Shown here piece by piece: positions 1 through 8,756 of a DNA stretch of 64,000 bases. Source of the stretch: Brochothrix thermosphacta DSM 20171 = FSL F6-1036 (GTDB lineage: Bacteria; Bacillota; Bacilli; Lactobacillales; Listeriaceae); NCBI RefSeq assembly GCF_036884295.1, contig NZ_CP145608.1:1922001-1986000 (forward strand), given 5' to 3'. Numbering within the stretch: the stretch's first letter is position 1; every line of letters begins with the position of its first letter. The position numbers were made by a program, and so were the translations under genes. Below the pieces are notes generated by a model. That model ran no database searches, had not been told where the DNA came from, and was given only the letters and a program-made list of their open reading frames with translations.

Positions 1-899
1 TCAATCGCGCGATATTTAGGCATGATTTCGTTGTTTTTTTCATCGGGATGATAACAAGCAATCATTTGATAAAAATCACGCCATGCCAACTCTTTAATAT
101 AAGTTGCTTGGCCACGCGCTTCTGTCGACTGAGCAGCGTGAAATACCTCAACAATAGATAAAACGCCTACTTTTAAATAAGGCGATAGACGACTTGTTCC
201 TTCAATAGAAGGGATATCTCGTGCTGTATCATAATTTTCTAATCCGTTTTTCAAAAACGTCATCATTTGTTGACGAGCTGCTTCTAATCCGATTGTATCA
301 TCCCAGTAGCTTGGCTTTAAGTCAGTTACTAGCTCATTAAAGACCTTTTCTCCCTTTTTAAAACAAGTTAATTGAGCTTTTTCAGCTGTTATAAACTGGA
401 CCTTTAACCGATGATAGCCCGGTTTTTCTAGCGTAACCCACTGACGAAAATAAGGTGTAAAAACCTTATATGGTGAACCATCAGGTTTCATTACATCATA
501 AACAGAATGTAGATGCCCATCAAGAAATTGTTGATAAGGTATCGTATTTTTTTCAAGAAGAGCTATCAACTGTTCATCACGTTTCAAACCAAAGCCTGAC
601 ATTTGCCGATTAAAATAAAAACTGATATCGTTACCTATCTCAGTGATTAGCTCTTGAAATGCTTCTTCAACGGTCCCTACTATAAAATGCAAAGGGGCTA
701 TTTTGCGACACTCCTGTTTAAACCATTCCACAGTTTTAAAAAAATAATCATGACGAGCAGTACCTGCAGCAAATTGCTCTGGGTTTAGATGAAACAAAAA
801 TAGCAACTCATCCTGAGGTTGTTTTGCAGCTATAGCAGCCGCTAATGCTGGTTGTTGATCAAACCTTAAATCATTTCGAAACAAAACAATATGTTTCAT
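1..899 (-). CDS. phr: Deoxyribodipyrimidine photolyase, C-terminus cut by window edge
   Basis: A light-driven flavoenzyme that reverses UV-induced cyclobutane pyrimidine dimers in the cytoplasm. The visible 299 codons start at the ATG at 899 (MKHIVLFRNDLRF) and show the N-terminal antenna-binding Rossmann domain with the typical VLFRNDLR opening. The start of the helical FAD-binding domain follows (SRLSPYLKVG and ELAWRDFYQM). The frame is open to base 1, so the catalytic FAD pocket lies outside the window. The start codon is 4 bp from the stop of the HAD gene upstream, so the two are probably cotranscribed. Family assignment is by motif; the antenna chromophore cannot be told. Confidence 0.93.
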   Translation of the reverse strand, partial: MKHIVLFRNDLRFDQQPALAAAIAAKQPQDELLFLFHLNPEQFAAGTARHDYFFKTVEWFKQECRKIAPLHFIVGTVEEAFQELITEIGNDISFYFNRQMSGFGLKRDEQLIALLEKNTIPYQQFLDGHLHSVYDVMKPDGSPYKVFTPYFRQWVTLEKPGYHRLKVQFITAEKAQLTCFKKGEKVFNELVTDLKPSYWDDTIGLEAARQQMMTFLKNGLENYDTARDIPSIEGTSRLSPYLKVGVLSIVEVFHAAQSTEARGQATYIKELAWRDFYQMIACYHPDEKNNEIMPKYRAI

Positions 900-903
900 A
901 ACT

Positions 904-1737
904 TTAACCTAACAGATGTTGTTTCACGAAGCGTCCAACGCCACCTTCGTTACTATCAACTTCAGAGATAAAAGTAGCGGCTTCTTTCACGACATCTTTA
1001 GCGTTACACATCGCTAAGCTTTGCGGAGTTGATTGTAGCATTGAAATGTCATTTTCATTGTCTCCACAAGTTAAAGTTGTTTCTAATTCGAGATAACCGT
1101 GTTCAGCCAACCATTCTACTGCCGCGCCTTTAGTACTGTTTCCAACCATAACATCCAATAAGTTTGGTCCTGAAATAACTGTTTCAACATCTAATTTAAG
1201 GAATTCAGCACGCACTTTATTTAATAGCTCATTATCTTCAATGATAACAAGCATTTTTAGCATTGCTTCATCCTCGTGTAATGCCCCAAGGATATCAGGA
1301 GTAATTGTATAAGGTGTTTTTTCATCCTCTGTTTTTGCTTGTTCATTCATTTTTACATAACGTGTCATTGTTCCGTATAATTCAGGGCTTAATAAACGTT
1401 CTGTCGTATAAATGTGATAAGGTACGTCATGTGCTTTGGCAATTGAAACCGTTTGTTCCATGATTGACATTGGTACGGCATTTTTATACAATACTTTCCC
1501 TGTTTCCCAGTCACGAATAAGTGCACCATTACATGAAATCACTGGTAATTTGATATTCAGCTGTGACGCATATAAACGTGCACCTAAATCTAACCGTCCA
1601 GTTGCCATAATTAAATTGCCGCCCTGTGCTTGCCATTCAGCAAACGCTTCTAGTGTAATAGGATGTAATTCTTTCGTTGATGTTAATGCTGTGCCATCCA
1701 TATCAGTTACAATTGTTTTAATATGTTTTAAAGTCAT
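904..1737 (-). CDS. Cof-type HAD-superfamily phosphatase
   Basis: A 277-residue cytosolic HAD-IIB hydrolase. Motif I is DMDGTALT near residue 12 (nucleophile and acid/base Asp), motif II is MATGR near 45, and motif III/IV is TCGDNENDISML near 225. The cap domain sits between motifs II and III. Family members dephosphorylate sugar phosphates, nucleotides or flavin precursors; the substrate cannot be read here. The start has a strong CAGGAGGC ribosome site. It is followed 4 bp later by the photolyase gene. Confidence 0.9.
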   Translation of the reverse strand: MTLKHIKTIVTDMDGTALTSTKELHPITLEAFAEWQAQGGNLIMATGRLDLGARLYASQLNIKLPVISCNGALIRDWETGKVLYKNAVPMSIMEQTVSIAKAHDVPYHIYTTERLLSPELYGTMTRYVKMNEQAKTEDEKTPYTITPDILGALHEDEAMLKMLVIIEDNELLNKVRAEFLKLDVETVISGPNLLDVMVGNSTKGAAVEWLAEHGYLELETTLTCGDNENDISMLQSTPQSLAMCNAKDVVKEAATFISEVDSNEGGVGRFVKQHLLG

Positions 1738-1880
1738 GTTTGTAGCCTCCTGATAAATATTTCAGTCCTTAAGACTGTGCCCTTCTATTTTACCATAAAA
1801 GTAGCAACGTTCTACCCTTCCAAAAATAAAGAACTCGCTTTTAAAGCTTCCCTATAAAATGCAGGTTATCATTGTGTTTC

Positions 1881-1913
1881 AAAAAAAAACCACCCACTAA
1901 TTAAAGTGGATGG
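1881..1913 (-). terminator. Rho-independent terminator of the infC-rpmI-rplT operon
   Basis: A 9-bp stem (arms 1905-1913 and 1890-1898, one G-U pair on the minus strand) with a 6-nt loop. It is followed on the minus strand by nine Ts (1881-1889), just downstream of the rplT stop. Confidence 0.9.
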
Positions 1914-1923
1914 TTAAATGTTA

Positions 1924-2283
1924 TTATTTAGCTAATTCAACTTTAGCTGCATCACATAATTGTGTGAATGCTGCAAAGTCATTAACTGCTAATTCAGCTA
2001 ACATTTTACGGTTCATATCAATACCTGCTAATTTTAAGCCATGTACTAATTTAGAATAAGATAATTCGTTCATACGTGCTGCAGCGTTGATACGTGCAAT
2101 CCATAAACGACGGAAGTTACGTTTTGTTTGACGACGATCACGGTAAGCATACATGTTTGCTTTCATTACAGCTTGGTTAGCTACGCTGAAAATAATATGT
2201 TTTGCTCCATAATAACCTTTTGCTAATTTGATGACCTTTTTGCGACGTGCGCGTGTTACAGTACCGCCTTTAACTCGTGGCAT
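1924..2283 (-). CDS. rplT: 50S ribosomal protein L20
   Basis: 119 residues, the usual length. MPRVKGG at the start, the basic N-terminal arm [15 protein letters not shown], and [11 protein letters not shown] identify L20. It binds 23S rRNA early in 50S assembly and, in Bacillus, represses its own operon by binding the infC leader. It is the last gene of infC-rpmI-rplT, with an AGGAGGG ribosome site, and is followed by a strong terminator. Confidence 0.98.
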   Translation of the reverse strand: MPRVKGGTVTRARRKKVIKLAKGYYGAKHIIFSVANQAVMKANMYAYRDRRQTKRNFRRLWIARINAAARMNELSYSKLVHGLKLAGIDMNRKMLAELAVNDFAAFTQLCDAAKVELAK

Positions 2284-2342
2284 AAGAATTCCCTCCTGAT
2301 TTTAAAAACAATGATTTTTTGTCGTTTCTTAGACGACTTCGA

Positions 2343-2543
2343 TTATTTGATGTTATCTAATTGTTGACGGATACGTTTCATATCGCCAGCTGATACTAAT
2401 GCTGATTTACGTAAATGACGTTTAGCTTTAGTTGACTTGTTTGCAAACAAGTGACTTGTTTTAGCGCGTCCACGTTTTAATTTACCTGAAGCAGTTTTTT
2501 TGAAACGTTTAGCTGTACCTCGGTGTGTTTTCATTTTTGGCAT
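2343..2543 (-). CDS. rpmI: 50S ribosomal protein L35
   Basis: 66 residues, very basic. [17 protein letters not shown] and the C-terminal MKRIRQQL are typical of L35. Middle gene of the infC operon, about 60 bp from rplT and 47 bp after infC, with an AAGGAGG-type site before the ATG. Confidence 0.98.
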   Translation of the reverse strand: MPKMKTHRGTAKRFKKTASGKLKRGRAKTSHLFANKSTKAKRHLRKSALVSAGDMKRIRQQLDNIK

Positions 2544-2590
2544 GATTTTTTCCTCCTTGTATTAACACAGCATGTTTTTTGCTGCTCCGA

Positions 2591-3106
2591 TTAGCTTTCT
2601 TTCGGTGCTAAAACTAAGAACATACTGCGTCCGTCCATTTTAGCTTTTGATTCGACTGTTGCAATTTCTGCACATTCGGATGCAAAACGGTTTAGAACTT
2701 CTAATCCAATTTCTTTATGTGTAATCGCACGTCCTTTGAAACGGATAGAAGCTTTCACTTTATCGCCTTTTTCTAAGAATTTAATAGCGTTACGCAATTT
2801 TGTATTGAAATCATGTTCATCAATTGTTGGACTTAGTCGTACTTCTTTTTGCGTAATAGTCTTTTGATTTTTACGCGCTTCTTTATCTTTCTTTTGTTGT
2901 TCGAATCGGAACTTACCGTAATCCATAATACGGGCTACTGGTGGTTTTGCATTCGGAGCAACTAGAACAAGATCAAGATTTGCACGTTCAGCAAGTTCGA
3001 GCGCTGCAATTTTTGTTTGCACACCTAACTGCTCACCAGTTTGAGTAATTACACGAAGTTCACGAGCACGAATGTTTTCATTGATCAAAGTAGTGTCTTT
3101 GCTAAT
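2591..3106 (-). CDS. infC: Translation initiation factor IF-3, AUU start
   Basis: IF-3 binds the 30S subunit, checks the initiation codon and blocks 50S joining. The N-domain begins [41 protein letters not shown] is the linker-proximal signature; the C-domain carries [20 protein letters not shown] place the start at the ATT at 3106, nine bases after a GGAGG site (3116-3120). This gives 171 residues, in line with the family. The in-frame ATG at 3175 lies inside the leader terminator hairpin and has no family similarity after it. An AUU start is a known IF-3 feature that lets the factor autoregulate its own translation. Confidence 0.95.
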   Translation of the reverse strand: MSKDTTLINENIRARELRVITQTGEQLGVQTKIAALELAERANLDLVLVAPNAKPPVARIMDYGKFRFEQQKKDKEARKNQKTITQKEVRLSPTIDEHDFNTKLRNAIKFLEKGDKVKASIRFKGRAITHKEIGLEVLNRFASECAEIATVESKAKMDGRSMFLVLAPKES

Positions 3107-3293
3107 GATAATCCACCTCCAAATTAAATTGAACCTAGCATGATGTTCAAAAACATGAAAAAACGGATATTTCATCTCAGAAATACCCGCAAACAGACTT
3201 AATTAAATAGTTTGTTAGCCTGAAAACACTAATGTCAACAAGGCGAGAAGCGGAAACTTCTTCTTTCATGTATTATTTAAACTCACAAGATTT
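3107..3293 (-). promoter_or_regulatory. infC operon 5' leader (L20-leader type)
   Basis: About 185 nt of untranslated leader between the promoter and the IF-3 start, with several inverted repeats and a complete intrinsic terminator in the middle. In Bacillus the matching leader lets ribosomal protein L20 stabilise premature termination when in excess. The control by L20 is inferred from gene content and position; the L20-binding core was not modelled. Confidence 0.7.
3158..3189 (-). terminator. Attenuator in the infC leader
   Basis: A 10-bp stem (arms 3180-3189 and 3164-3173, one G-U pair on the minus strand) with a 6-nt loop and a run of six Ts (3158-3163). It lies upstream of the IF-3 start codon, so it must act as a premature terminator for the whole operon. 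Confidence 0.88.
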
Positions 3294-3322
3294 ATCTTAC
3301 CATACGATTTAAATTACGTCAA
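3294..3322 (-). promoter_or_regulatory. Promoter of the infC operon
   Basis: -35 TTGACG (3317-3322), 17-bp spacer, -10 TAAGAT (3294-3299) on the minus strand. It overlaps the region just after the deacetylase stop, so the translation operon starts independently. Confidence 0.85.
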
Positions 3323-3328
3323 CACCTT

Positions 3329-4156
3329 TTACAATCCATTTTCAATTAAATGCTGATAACTTTCTTGTGATAATCCTGGTACAACTCGAACGCGTTTCAA
3401 CTTGAAATAACCGTCAGCCTTTGATGCCAGTCCAGGTTCTGTTGTAACTGCCATTTTATAACCAACTTCTTTTGTAGCTGCTAACGTATCTTCATTGTAA
3501 CGTCCCACAGGATAACTTACTAAAATTGAATCATGCTTAAGTCGTTGTTTAATAAATAATTTCGAATCGCTTAATTCTTTCAATTGCAACTCTTTTTTGA
3601 GGCTATTTAATTCTTGATGAGTCACTGTATGGCTTTCAATTGTAATGTTATCTTTTATCATATCTTGCATTTGTGCTAGCGTTAAATGATTTTTCTTTCC
3701 AGTTGTATCAGTAATCATGAAGATTGTCCCTTGTTGCTTGTTAGCAGCTAGAATTGGCAACGCTTCGGTATAATTATCGGTATAACCATCATCAAACGTT
3801 AGTAACACTACTTTTTTAGACGGCAATGAATTTGTCTCAAATGCCTTGTACATCTCTGCTGGCGTCAAAGTATAATAACCCGATTCTTTTAAAAAAGCCA
3901 TTTGTTGTTTAAATTCAGCAGGTGGCACTCGTAACGAATTTCCAGTTGAAATACTATGGTACATTAAAATCGGTATTTTTACCGGTTCTGTTTGTTTTAT
4001 CCATTTTACTGTTTCTGCCTTTTTAACTTCTTTTTTAGGTTTTGTCGCCACTTTTTTTATTACTGTGTTTGCTTCTGGTGATGTTGTTTTTTCTTTTATA
4101 AAATTGTTATAACATAACGTTCCAATTATAAAAAGTACAACAATACTAATGATCAC
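3329..4156 (-). CDS. Membrane-anchored polysaccharide deacetylase (CE4/NodB family)
   Basis: One N-terminal membrane segment (IISIVVLFIIGTLCY), a Lys-rich linker, then a NodB-homology domain outside the membrane. LLTFDDGYTDN supplies the catalytic Asp and a metal-binding Asp; ESHTVTHQEL supplies the two metal-binding His. Family members remove acetyl groups from peptidoglycan or other N-acetylated glycans. The substrate is not visible. The start is uncertain: the GTG at 4156 has no good ribosome site, whereas an in-frame ATT at 4180 lies 7 nt after GGGGGAG and would add eight residues (SIKRLIIV after the initiator) that complete the membrane anchor. The gene follows ktrB by a few tens of bases and is probably in the same transcript. 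Confidence 0.88.
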   Translation of the reverse strand: MIISIVVLFIIGTLCYNNFIKEKTTSPEANTVIKKVATKPKKEVKKAETVKWIKQTEPVKIPILMYHSISTGNSLRVPPAEFKQQMAFLKESGYYTLTPAEMYKAFETNSLPSKKVVLLTFDDGYTDNYTEALPILAANKQQGTIFMITDTTGKKNHLTLAQMQDMIKDNITIESHTVTHQELNSLKKELQLKELSDSKLFIKQRLKHDSILVSYPVGRYNEDTLAATKEVGYKMAVTTEPGLASKADGYFKLKRVRVVPGLSQESYQHLIENGL

Positions 4157-4264
4157 GATTATTAGTCTCTTTATTGAAATGTTACTCTCCCCCTAATAAT
4201 AAAATTCATCTTAACCTGAGATAACTTTTTCTTTTGGATAACGGAAACCATACTCATTATCTGT

Positions 4265-5575
4265 TCATGCCGCTGTGAATAAAAGAATATACATCATCGA
4301 AACACGCCCAACAAACATCAACATGATAATGACTAATTTCCCTATCACTGATAGATCACCTGTCGCCCCTAATGATAAACCAGAGGTCCCAAACGCAGAT
4401 GCAGTTTCAAAGAGTAACGATAGCAACGGAATATTTGTTTCAGTGAAGGATAAAATTAATACTGAACCAAAACACAATAGGCCGGAGAACATCGTGACGG
4501 ATAATGCTTTTCTTAAATCTTCTTCTAAAAATTCACGTCCAAAGATATGAACGTGCTTGTGCCCACGAGCCGTTGCAACTATGAAAAGTAAAGTCATAGC
4601 GAACGTTGTTGTCCTAATACCTCCACCGGTTGAACTTGGTGAGGAACCAATAAACATGAACACGATTAAAATTAAAATTGTAGTCGTTGAAAACTGATTC
4701 AAGTCTAACAAAGTGAAGCCCCCACTTCGTGCTGTGGCGGATGTAAACAAGCTATAAAAAAGGCCTTGATGCCAGGATATACCGGCAAATAATTTACGAT
4801 ATTCTAATAAAATAATAAAAAGTGCACCTGAAAAATAAAGACCAAAATAAGTAAATGTTGTTAATTTTGTGAAAAGAGAAAAACGAAACGGACGTTTCCC
4901 TTTCTTACGACCTATTAAGAAACGTTTGATTTCTAATAATACAGGGAAACCAATCCCCCCCATAATCATTAATAACATAACGATAACTTGAATAAAATAA
5001 TCCCCTGCAAAAGGTTCCATTGAAAGGCCATCCATATCCATTCCTGCACTGGTTGCTGCCGCAACACTCAAGAAAAAGCCATGGAAGAATGCTGATCCAA
5101 CATCCTTATAATGCGGAATTGTATATAAGCCAATGAGGATTCCACCAATGATTTCAGCAGTCGTAATCATAATGAACACATCACGAATCAAATTCACCAT
5201 ACCGCTCATTGAATACGAGTTCACATCTGTTTGAATTAAACGGCGTTGCTTTAGACCAATACGACGTCTTAACATCAAATAGAATAAAGTACTCATCATC
5301 ATAATACCCAGCCCACCTATTTGGAAGAAAATCATCATACATATCAATCCAAATGTGCTGTATGTTTCACCTGGGCTTACTGGTGATAGCCCTGTTACAC
5401 TAACTGAACTAGCTGCAACAAATAATGTATCGATAAAAGAGACATCTTGTCCTGGTTTTTTAGCAATAGGCATCAGCAACACTAAAGTGGCAACTGTCAT
5501 TGCTACAAAATAAAACGATACGATAGCTTGCACTGGTGTTAAATTTCGTAACCGCAAGCGTAATTGATACAACAT
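4265..5575 (-). CDS. ktrB: KtrB/TrkH-type potassium transporter subunit, ends at an in-frame TGA
   Basis: Integral membrane subunit of a Ktr K+ uptake system with four M1-P-M2 repeats. Pore-loop glycines are seen in [36 protein letters not shown] and [11 protein letters not shown] Ktr system needs a cytosolic KtrA or KtrC gating ring, which is not in this window. ATG at 5575 has AAAGG before it; a GTG at 5587 overlaps the upstream stop. The coding frame meets TGA at 4265-4267 after 436 residues, but then stays open for 17 more codons (TDNEYGFRYPKEKVISG) to a TAA at 4211. That tail resembles the usual KtrB end, so the stop looks like a recent nonsense change, a readthrough site or a base error. 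Confidence 0.88.
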   Translation of the reverse strand: MLYQLRLRLRNLTPVQAIVSFYFVAMTVATLVLLMPIAKKPGQDVSFIDTLFVAASSVSVTGLSPVSPGETYSTFGLICMMIFFQIGGLGIMMMSTLFYLMLRRRIGLKQRRLIQTDVNSYSMSGMVNLIRDVFIMITTAEIIGGILIGLYTIPHYKDVGSAFFHGFFLSVAAATSAGMDMDGLSMEPFAGDYFIQVIVMLLMIMGGIGFPVLLEIKRFLIGRKKGKRPFRFSLFTKLTTFTYFGLYFSGALFIILLEYRKLFAGISWHQGLFYSLFTSATARSGGFTLLDLNQFSTTTILILIVFMFIGSSPSSTGGGIRTTTFAMTLLFIVATARGHKHVHIFGREFLEEDLRKALSVTMFSGLLCFGSVLILSFTETNIPLLSLLFETASAFGTSGLSLGATGDLSVIGKLVIIMLMFVGRVSMMYILLFTAA

Positions 5576-5583
5576 GTTTCCTT

Positions 5584-6333
5584 TCACCCTTTCTTAGGTG
5601 TTTGTTTAACCTTTATTAAAGCGCCGATAATTATCACAATCATAACACCCCAGAATGTCACTTGCCAACCCACACTTTCAGGAAAGTTTAAGGGTAACAA
5701 AGCGATGTCTTTATGAGCCAGAGTTAATACGGCTAATTTAATACCTACCCAACCCACTAATATAAAAGCTGCTTTTTCTAGTACCGGATAAATCCCAAGC
5801 CAACGGACAATCCTAGTCGCTGCAAATCTAATACACAATAGACCCACAAAGCCACCTAAGAACATCACAATGAACTTCCACCCATCCATACCACCTATAT
5901 TAAAGGTATGCGTATTTGGAAGCGTGATAACCAAAGCTGCCGCTGCAAGAATTGAATCAATTGCAAAAGCAATATCAGATAATTCTACTTTAATAACGGT
6001 CCCCCAAAACGAAGGTTCTTTTTCATTGGTGTGAGATACTTTTTTTTGTTTTCTGCTAGGAATAAAATGTTTAATTGCAAGGTATATTAGGTAAACAGCA
6101 CCTAATGCTTGGACATACCACATATCTACTAGCAATGAAATAACAAATAGCGCACTGAATCGTAGAATCATTGCTCCTAAAAGACCATAAAACAGTGCCT
6201 TTTTTTGTTTTTCTGGTTTAAGTCCTTTCACCATAACTGCCATAACAACCGCATTATCCGCTGACAAAACAACTTCTAATCCAATTAACACAACTAAAAC
6301 CCAACCATATTGCAGCAATAAACTTGTATCCAT
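5584..6333 (-). CDS. TerC-family membrane protein, second paralog
   Basis: 249 residues, about seven membrane helices, with the TerC signatures [15 protein letters not shown] near residue 20 and [16 protein letters not shown] near 116. The acidic residues in these helices are thought to bind metal. TerC/Alx proteins of Bacillus (MeeF, MeeY) export manganese, partly to load secreted metalloenzymes. The stop overlaps the upstream end of ktrB, and the gene follows a close paralog, so it is very probably under the manganese riboswitch in front of the first copy. Metal specificity is inferred from family and riboswitch. Confidence 0.9.
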   Translation of the reverse strand: MDTSLLLQYGWVLVVLIGLEVVLSADNAVVMAVMVKGLKPEKQKKALFYGLLGAMILRFSALFVISLLVDMWYVQALGAVYLIYLAIKHFIPSRKQKKVSHTNEKEPSFWGTVIKVELSDIAFAIDSILAAAALVITLPNTHTFNIGGMDGWKFIVMFLGGFVGLLCIRFAATRIVRWLGIYPVLEKAAFILVGWVGIKLAVLTLAHKDIALLPLNFPESVGWQVTFWGVMIVIIIGALIKVKQTPKKG

Positions 6334-6373
6334 AACAATACCCTCTTCCTTTTTATTTCATCGCTAGAAACGA

Positions 6374-6413
6374 ATAAAACCCAATCAGAACAGGAATTAG
6401 CTGTTTCTGATTG
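6374..6413 (-). terminator. Hairpin between the two terC genes
   Basis: Arms around 6382-6394 and 6401-6413 pair well (CAATCAG with CTGATTG plus a second short helix). On the minus strand a short GGTTTTATT follows. The weak T-run suggests partial termination or an RNA-stability element rather than a full stop. Confidence 0.5.
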
Positions 6414-6446
6414 AGCAAAATAACAAATACATTTTTACTATTGAGT

Positions 6447-7211
6447 TTAATGACTGTCTGTCGGTACCTTTGATTTACGTGAACTTAGCACACTTGCAAG
6501 GATGATAACAACCATCACACCATAGAAGATGCTTTGCCATAATGTACCATGTGGAAAGTCATGCGCTAAAATCGCAACTTTTTCATGTGCTAATGTCATA
6601 ACAACTAATTTAACTCCGACCCAACCGACAAGTACAAAGGCACCTGTTTCAAGCGCTGGATATTTTTTCAAGAGATTAACAACTGCTGTTGCAACAAAAC
6701 GAATAATAACTAATCCAATAACGCCCCCAAGGAACATTACAATGAATTGTGCTGTGTCTATTTCAGCAATTTCACCCCAACCTGATTTAGGTAGAGTAAT
6801 TGCTAAAGCAACTGCTGCTAACATTGAATCCACTGCAAAAGCGATATCAGCTAGTTCAACCTTGATAACAGTTGCCCAAAAACCGCCTTCTTTTTTCTTT
6901 TTAGTTTTTTGTTTGCCGATTTTATGGGAATATTTTTTATAAATATTTGAAATTGCTATGTAGAGTAAGTAAGCTGCACCTGCTGCTTGTAGTTCCCAAT
7001 ATTTTGCAAGTGTTGCAATTAAGAACAATGCTATGAAACGGAAAACTAATGCCCCTACTAATCCATAAAAAAGTGCTTTCTTTTGTTGCTCTGGTTCTAA
7101 ATGTTTTACCATTACAGCCATTACAACTGCATTATCCGCTGCTAAAATTCCTTCTAACCCAATTAAAACAATCAATACCCAACCATACTGTAATAACATT
7201 GCTGCATCCAT
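6447..7211 (-). CDS. TerC-family membrane protein, first paralog (riboswitch-controlled)
   Basis: 254 residues, with [15 protein letters not shown] and VELADIAFAVDSMLAA as the two acidic TerC motifs, about seven membrane helices, and a Lys-rich cytosolic loop (KKYSHKIGKQKTKKKK). It is the closest gene to a yybP-ykoY riboswitch, which fits a manganese exporter of the MeeF/MeeY kind. Ribosome site GGAGGCG precedes the ATG. It shares most of its motifs with the gene after it, so the pair arose by duplication. Confidence 0.92.
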   Translation of the reverse strand: MDAAMLLQYGWVLIVLIGLEGILAADNAVVMAVMVKHLEPEQQKKALFYGLVGALVFRFIALFLIATLAKYWELQAAGAAYLLYIAISNIYKKYSHKIGKQKTKKKKEGGFWATVIKVELADIAFAVDSMLAAVALAITLPKSGWGEIAEIDTAQFIVMFLGGVIGLVIIRFVATAVVNLLKKYPALETGAFVLVGWVGVKLVVMTLAHEKVAILAHDFPHGTLWQSIFYGVMVVIILASVLSSRKSKVPTDSH

Positions 7212-7287
7212 ACGATCGCCTCCTCATAATTTGCTTAAATTCACATTGACTACTAAGAGAACAAAAAACATCGCTTTTACTTTTAAC

Positions 7288-7341
7288 AAAAAAAAACGAG
7301 TCCTTTGCCCACCTTAAATAAATAAGTGGACAAAGGTCTCG
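7288..7341 (-). terminator. Expression-platform terminator of the Mn2+ riboswitch
   Basis: A long stem (arms near 7322-7341 and 7297-7314) followed by nine Ts on the minus strand (7288-7296). Its 5' arm includes CCTTTG (7331-7336), which is also the 3' strand of the aptamer base helix, so forming one prevents the other. Confidence 0.88.
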
Positions 7342-7441
7342 CTAGACATAAAAAATATGTTGATAAAACCGATGAATTAAATTCATGTATTGACGACTTT
7401 ATCTCGTTATCTCTAAAAGATAACGACGCTACTCCCCTTTG
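7331..7441 (-). promoter_or_regulatory. yybP-ykoY (manganese) riboswitch aptamer
   Basis: The minus strand shows the hallmark AAAGGGGAGTAGCG (7427-7440), a central hairpin and the second conserved block CGTCAATAC. The outer helix pairs CAAAGG (7436-7441) with CCTTTG (7331-7336). This riboswitch class senses Mn2+ and switches expression on by preventing the terminator; the overlap of the aptamer helix with the terminator arm shows that logic directly. Confidence 0.88.
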
Positions 7442-7475
7442 ACACATAATGTCAAACTGTTATTTAATTGAGTTC

Positions 7476-7505
7476 ATCATACCATAGATTATTTTATCTC
7501 GTCAA
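7476..7505 (-). promoter_or_regulatory. Promoter of the terC-terC-ktrB transcript
   Basis: -35 TTGACG (7500-7505), 18-bp spacer, -10 TATGAT (7476-7481) on the minus strand, about 35 bp upstream of the aptamer. Confidence 0.75.
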
Positions 7506-7609
7506 TTATATTTTCGTTTATAGTTGCACATTTTTTGTTAAACAGTGTAGAATAGGTGTACATACAATTGAGCTGTGTCGAATTAAAATATGAATAGAGG
7601 TATTTATCA

Positions 7610-7810
7610 ATGGACTATTATTTATTACCAATTATAGCAATTGTTTTAGGTTTCTTATTTTTAATATTAGCCTTCTACTTAGCATTATCCAATGCACGTC
7701 GTATAACAAAACTCGGGTTTATTAACTTGATTTTAATTGCTGTTGTTGCAATAGCTTGTGGATTGTTATTAATGTTTGTCTTTACTGGAGACCTTGCTAA
7801 TTTTGTGTAA
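7610..7810 (+). CDS. Small membrane protein of unknown function
   Basis: 66 residues with two hydrophobic helices (about 5-27 and 38-60) separated by a short basic loop (SNARRITKLG). AGAGGT lies 9 nt before the ATG, and a terminator follows the stop directly, so it is a single-gene transcript. I do not recognise the family. Confidence 0.65.
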   Translation: MDYYLLPIIAIVLGFLFLILAFYLALSNARRITKLGFINLILIAVVAIACGLLLMFVFTGDLANFV

Positions 7811-7835
7811 CTCGCAGATATTGCGGGTTTTTTTT
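7811..7835 (+). terminator. Terminator of the small membrane gene
   Basis: CTCGCA (7811-7816) pairs with TGCGGG (7822-7827), then eight Ts (7828-7835). Confidence 0.85.
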
Positions 7836-7848
7836 GTTCTCAAATTAA

Positions 7849-8457
7849 CTATTTTATTTTTTCAGTTTGGTGCTCTATTAATTCAGCAGTATTAAATTCA
7901 ATATAACGCTTTGTTTCCCCCATAATACGTCCGTTATCATATTCTTTAAAAGTCCCCATAATCCTTACTACCTTTTCACTTTCGAAAATTTCAGAAGACG
8001 TATAAGCTGAAATTGTGTAGGTATTCTCCCCTTTGACTTCATTAGTTTTTTGATAATTAACCAACGGTCGCTCTTTCACGGATTTCAACATTACTTCCGC
8101 CTCTGCCTCACTTTTAGCATTCCCTTTAAAATAAATAAACCAATTATTTTTTCTTAGATATTCATCTGTTTCCTTAAAATGATTACTCACCTTAGCTTTG
8201 AAAAATAAATTTGTATAGGTTTGTATTTGTTCCGGTTGATAAACAATACCATCAGACATTAATTGTAATGTGTTAACCTGCACCTGCTGATTAAAAAAAG
8301 TATGACTAATATCTTGTTTCTTATTCATGTAGTCAGTTTCTTTCACAATCTGTCCGGCAACAGTCCTTGTTTCTGAATCAATTTTTCCAGCTTGAACAGG
8401 TACCACTAACAAACTAAAAAACATCACCATCATAAATAGACATAACTGTCTTTTCAC
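7849..8457 (-). CDS. Secreted protein of unknown function
   Basis: About 202 residues from a GTG at 8457, six bases after GGGGGAG. A TTG at 8460 is the other option but is too close to the ribosome site. The N-terminus is a signal peptide (KRQLCLFMMVMFFSLLVV) ending VQA-GK, with no lipobox Cys. The mature part is hydrophilic, has no cysteine and no motif I recognise. It converges on the small membrane gene at 7610. Confidence 0.7.
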   Translation of the reverse strand: MKRQLCLFMMVMFFSLLVVPVQAGKIDSETRTVAGQIVKETDYMNKKQDISHTFFNQQVQVNTLQLMSDGIVYQPEQIQTYTNLFFKAKVSNHFKETDEYLRKNNWFIYFKGNAKSEAEAEVMLKSVKERPLVNYQKTNEVKGENTYTISAYTSSEIFESEKVVRIMGTFKEYDNGRIMGETKRYIEFNTAELIEHQTEKIK

Positions 8458-8663
8458 CAATTACTCCCCCAATCGCATTATAAAATCGTCATGCACTCTC
8501 TTATTTATTATAGCTTATTTACTGACATAGAAACGAATTTATTTGATTAGAAGAATCCTATAGTGCCACCTGTTATTTACAATTAAACCAATTCCGTTAA
8601 AATCACTATCCATTTAATTGATCCATTGTTCTATTCACATCGTTTAATGTTAATTTTCGCAAT

Positions 8664-8746
8664 AAAAAAACACTATCCTGACAAAAAACGTCAAAATAGT
8701 GTTTTATCCAATTTATTTGGAGCTAAACGTTTGTTGTTGCTTTCAT
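8664..8746 (+). repeat. Palindromic repeat, copy A (partial)
   Basis: Contains the core hairpin (AAAACACTAT..TGAC pairing with GTCA..ATAGTGTTTT) and the right arm with TTTGGAGCTAAACG and TTGTTGTTGC. The left arm seen in copies B and C is missing. It lies directly before copy B in the same orientation, between a secreted-protein gene and prfC. Confidence 0.85.
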
Positions 8747-8756
8747 TCTCTAGCAA

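Noticed and set aside
3107-3175. Longer IF-3 starting at ATG 3175
   Set aside because: The extra 23 residues lie over a terminator hairpin and have no similarity to IF-3.
5584-7211. The two terC genes as one frameshifted gene
   Set aside because: Both are complete with all motifs, own ribosome sites and full length; they are paralogs.
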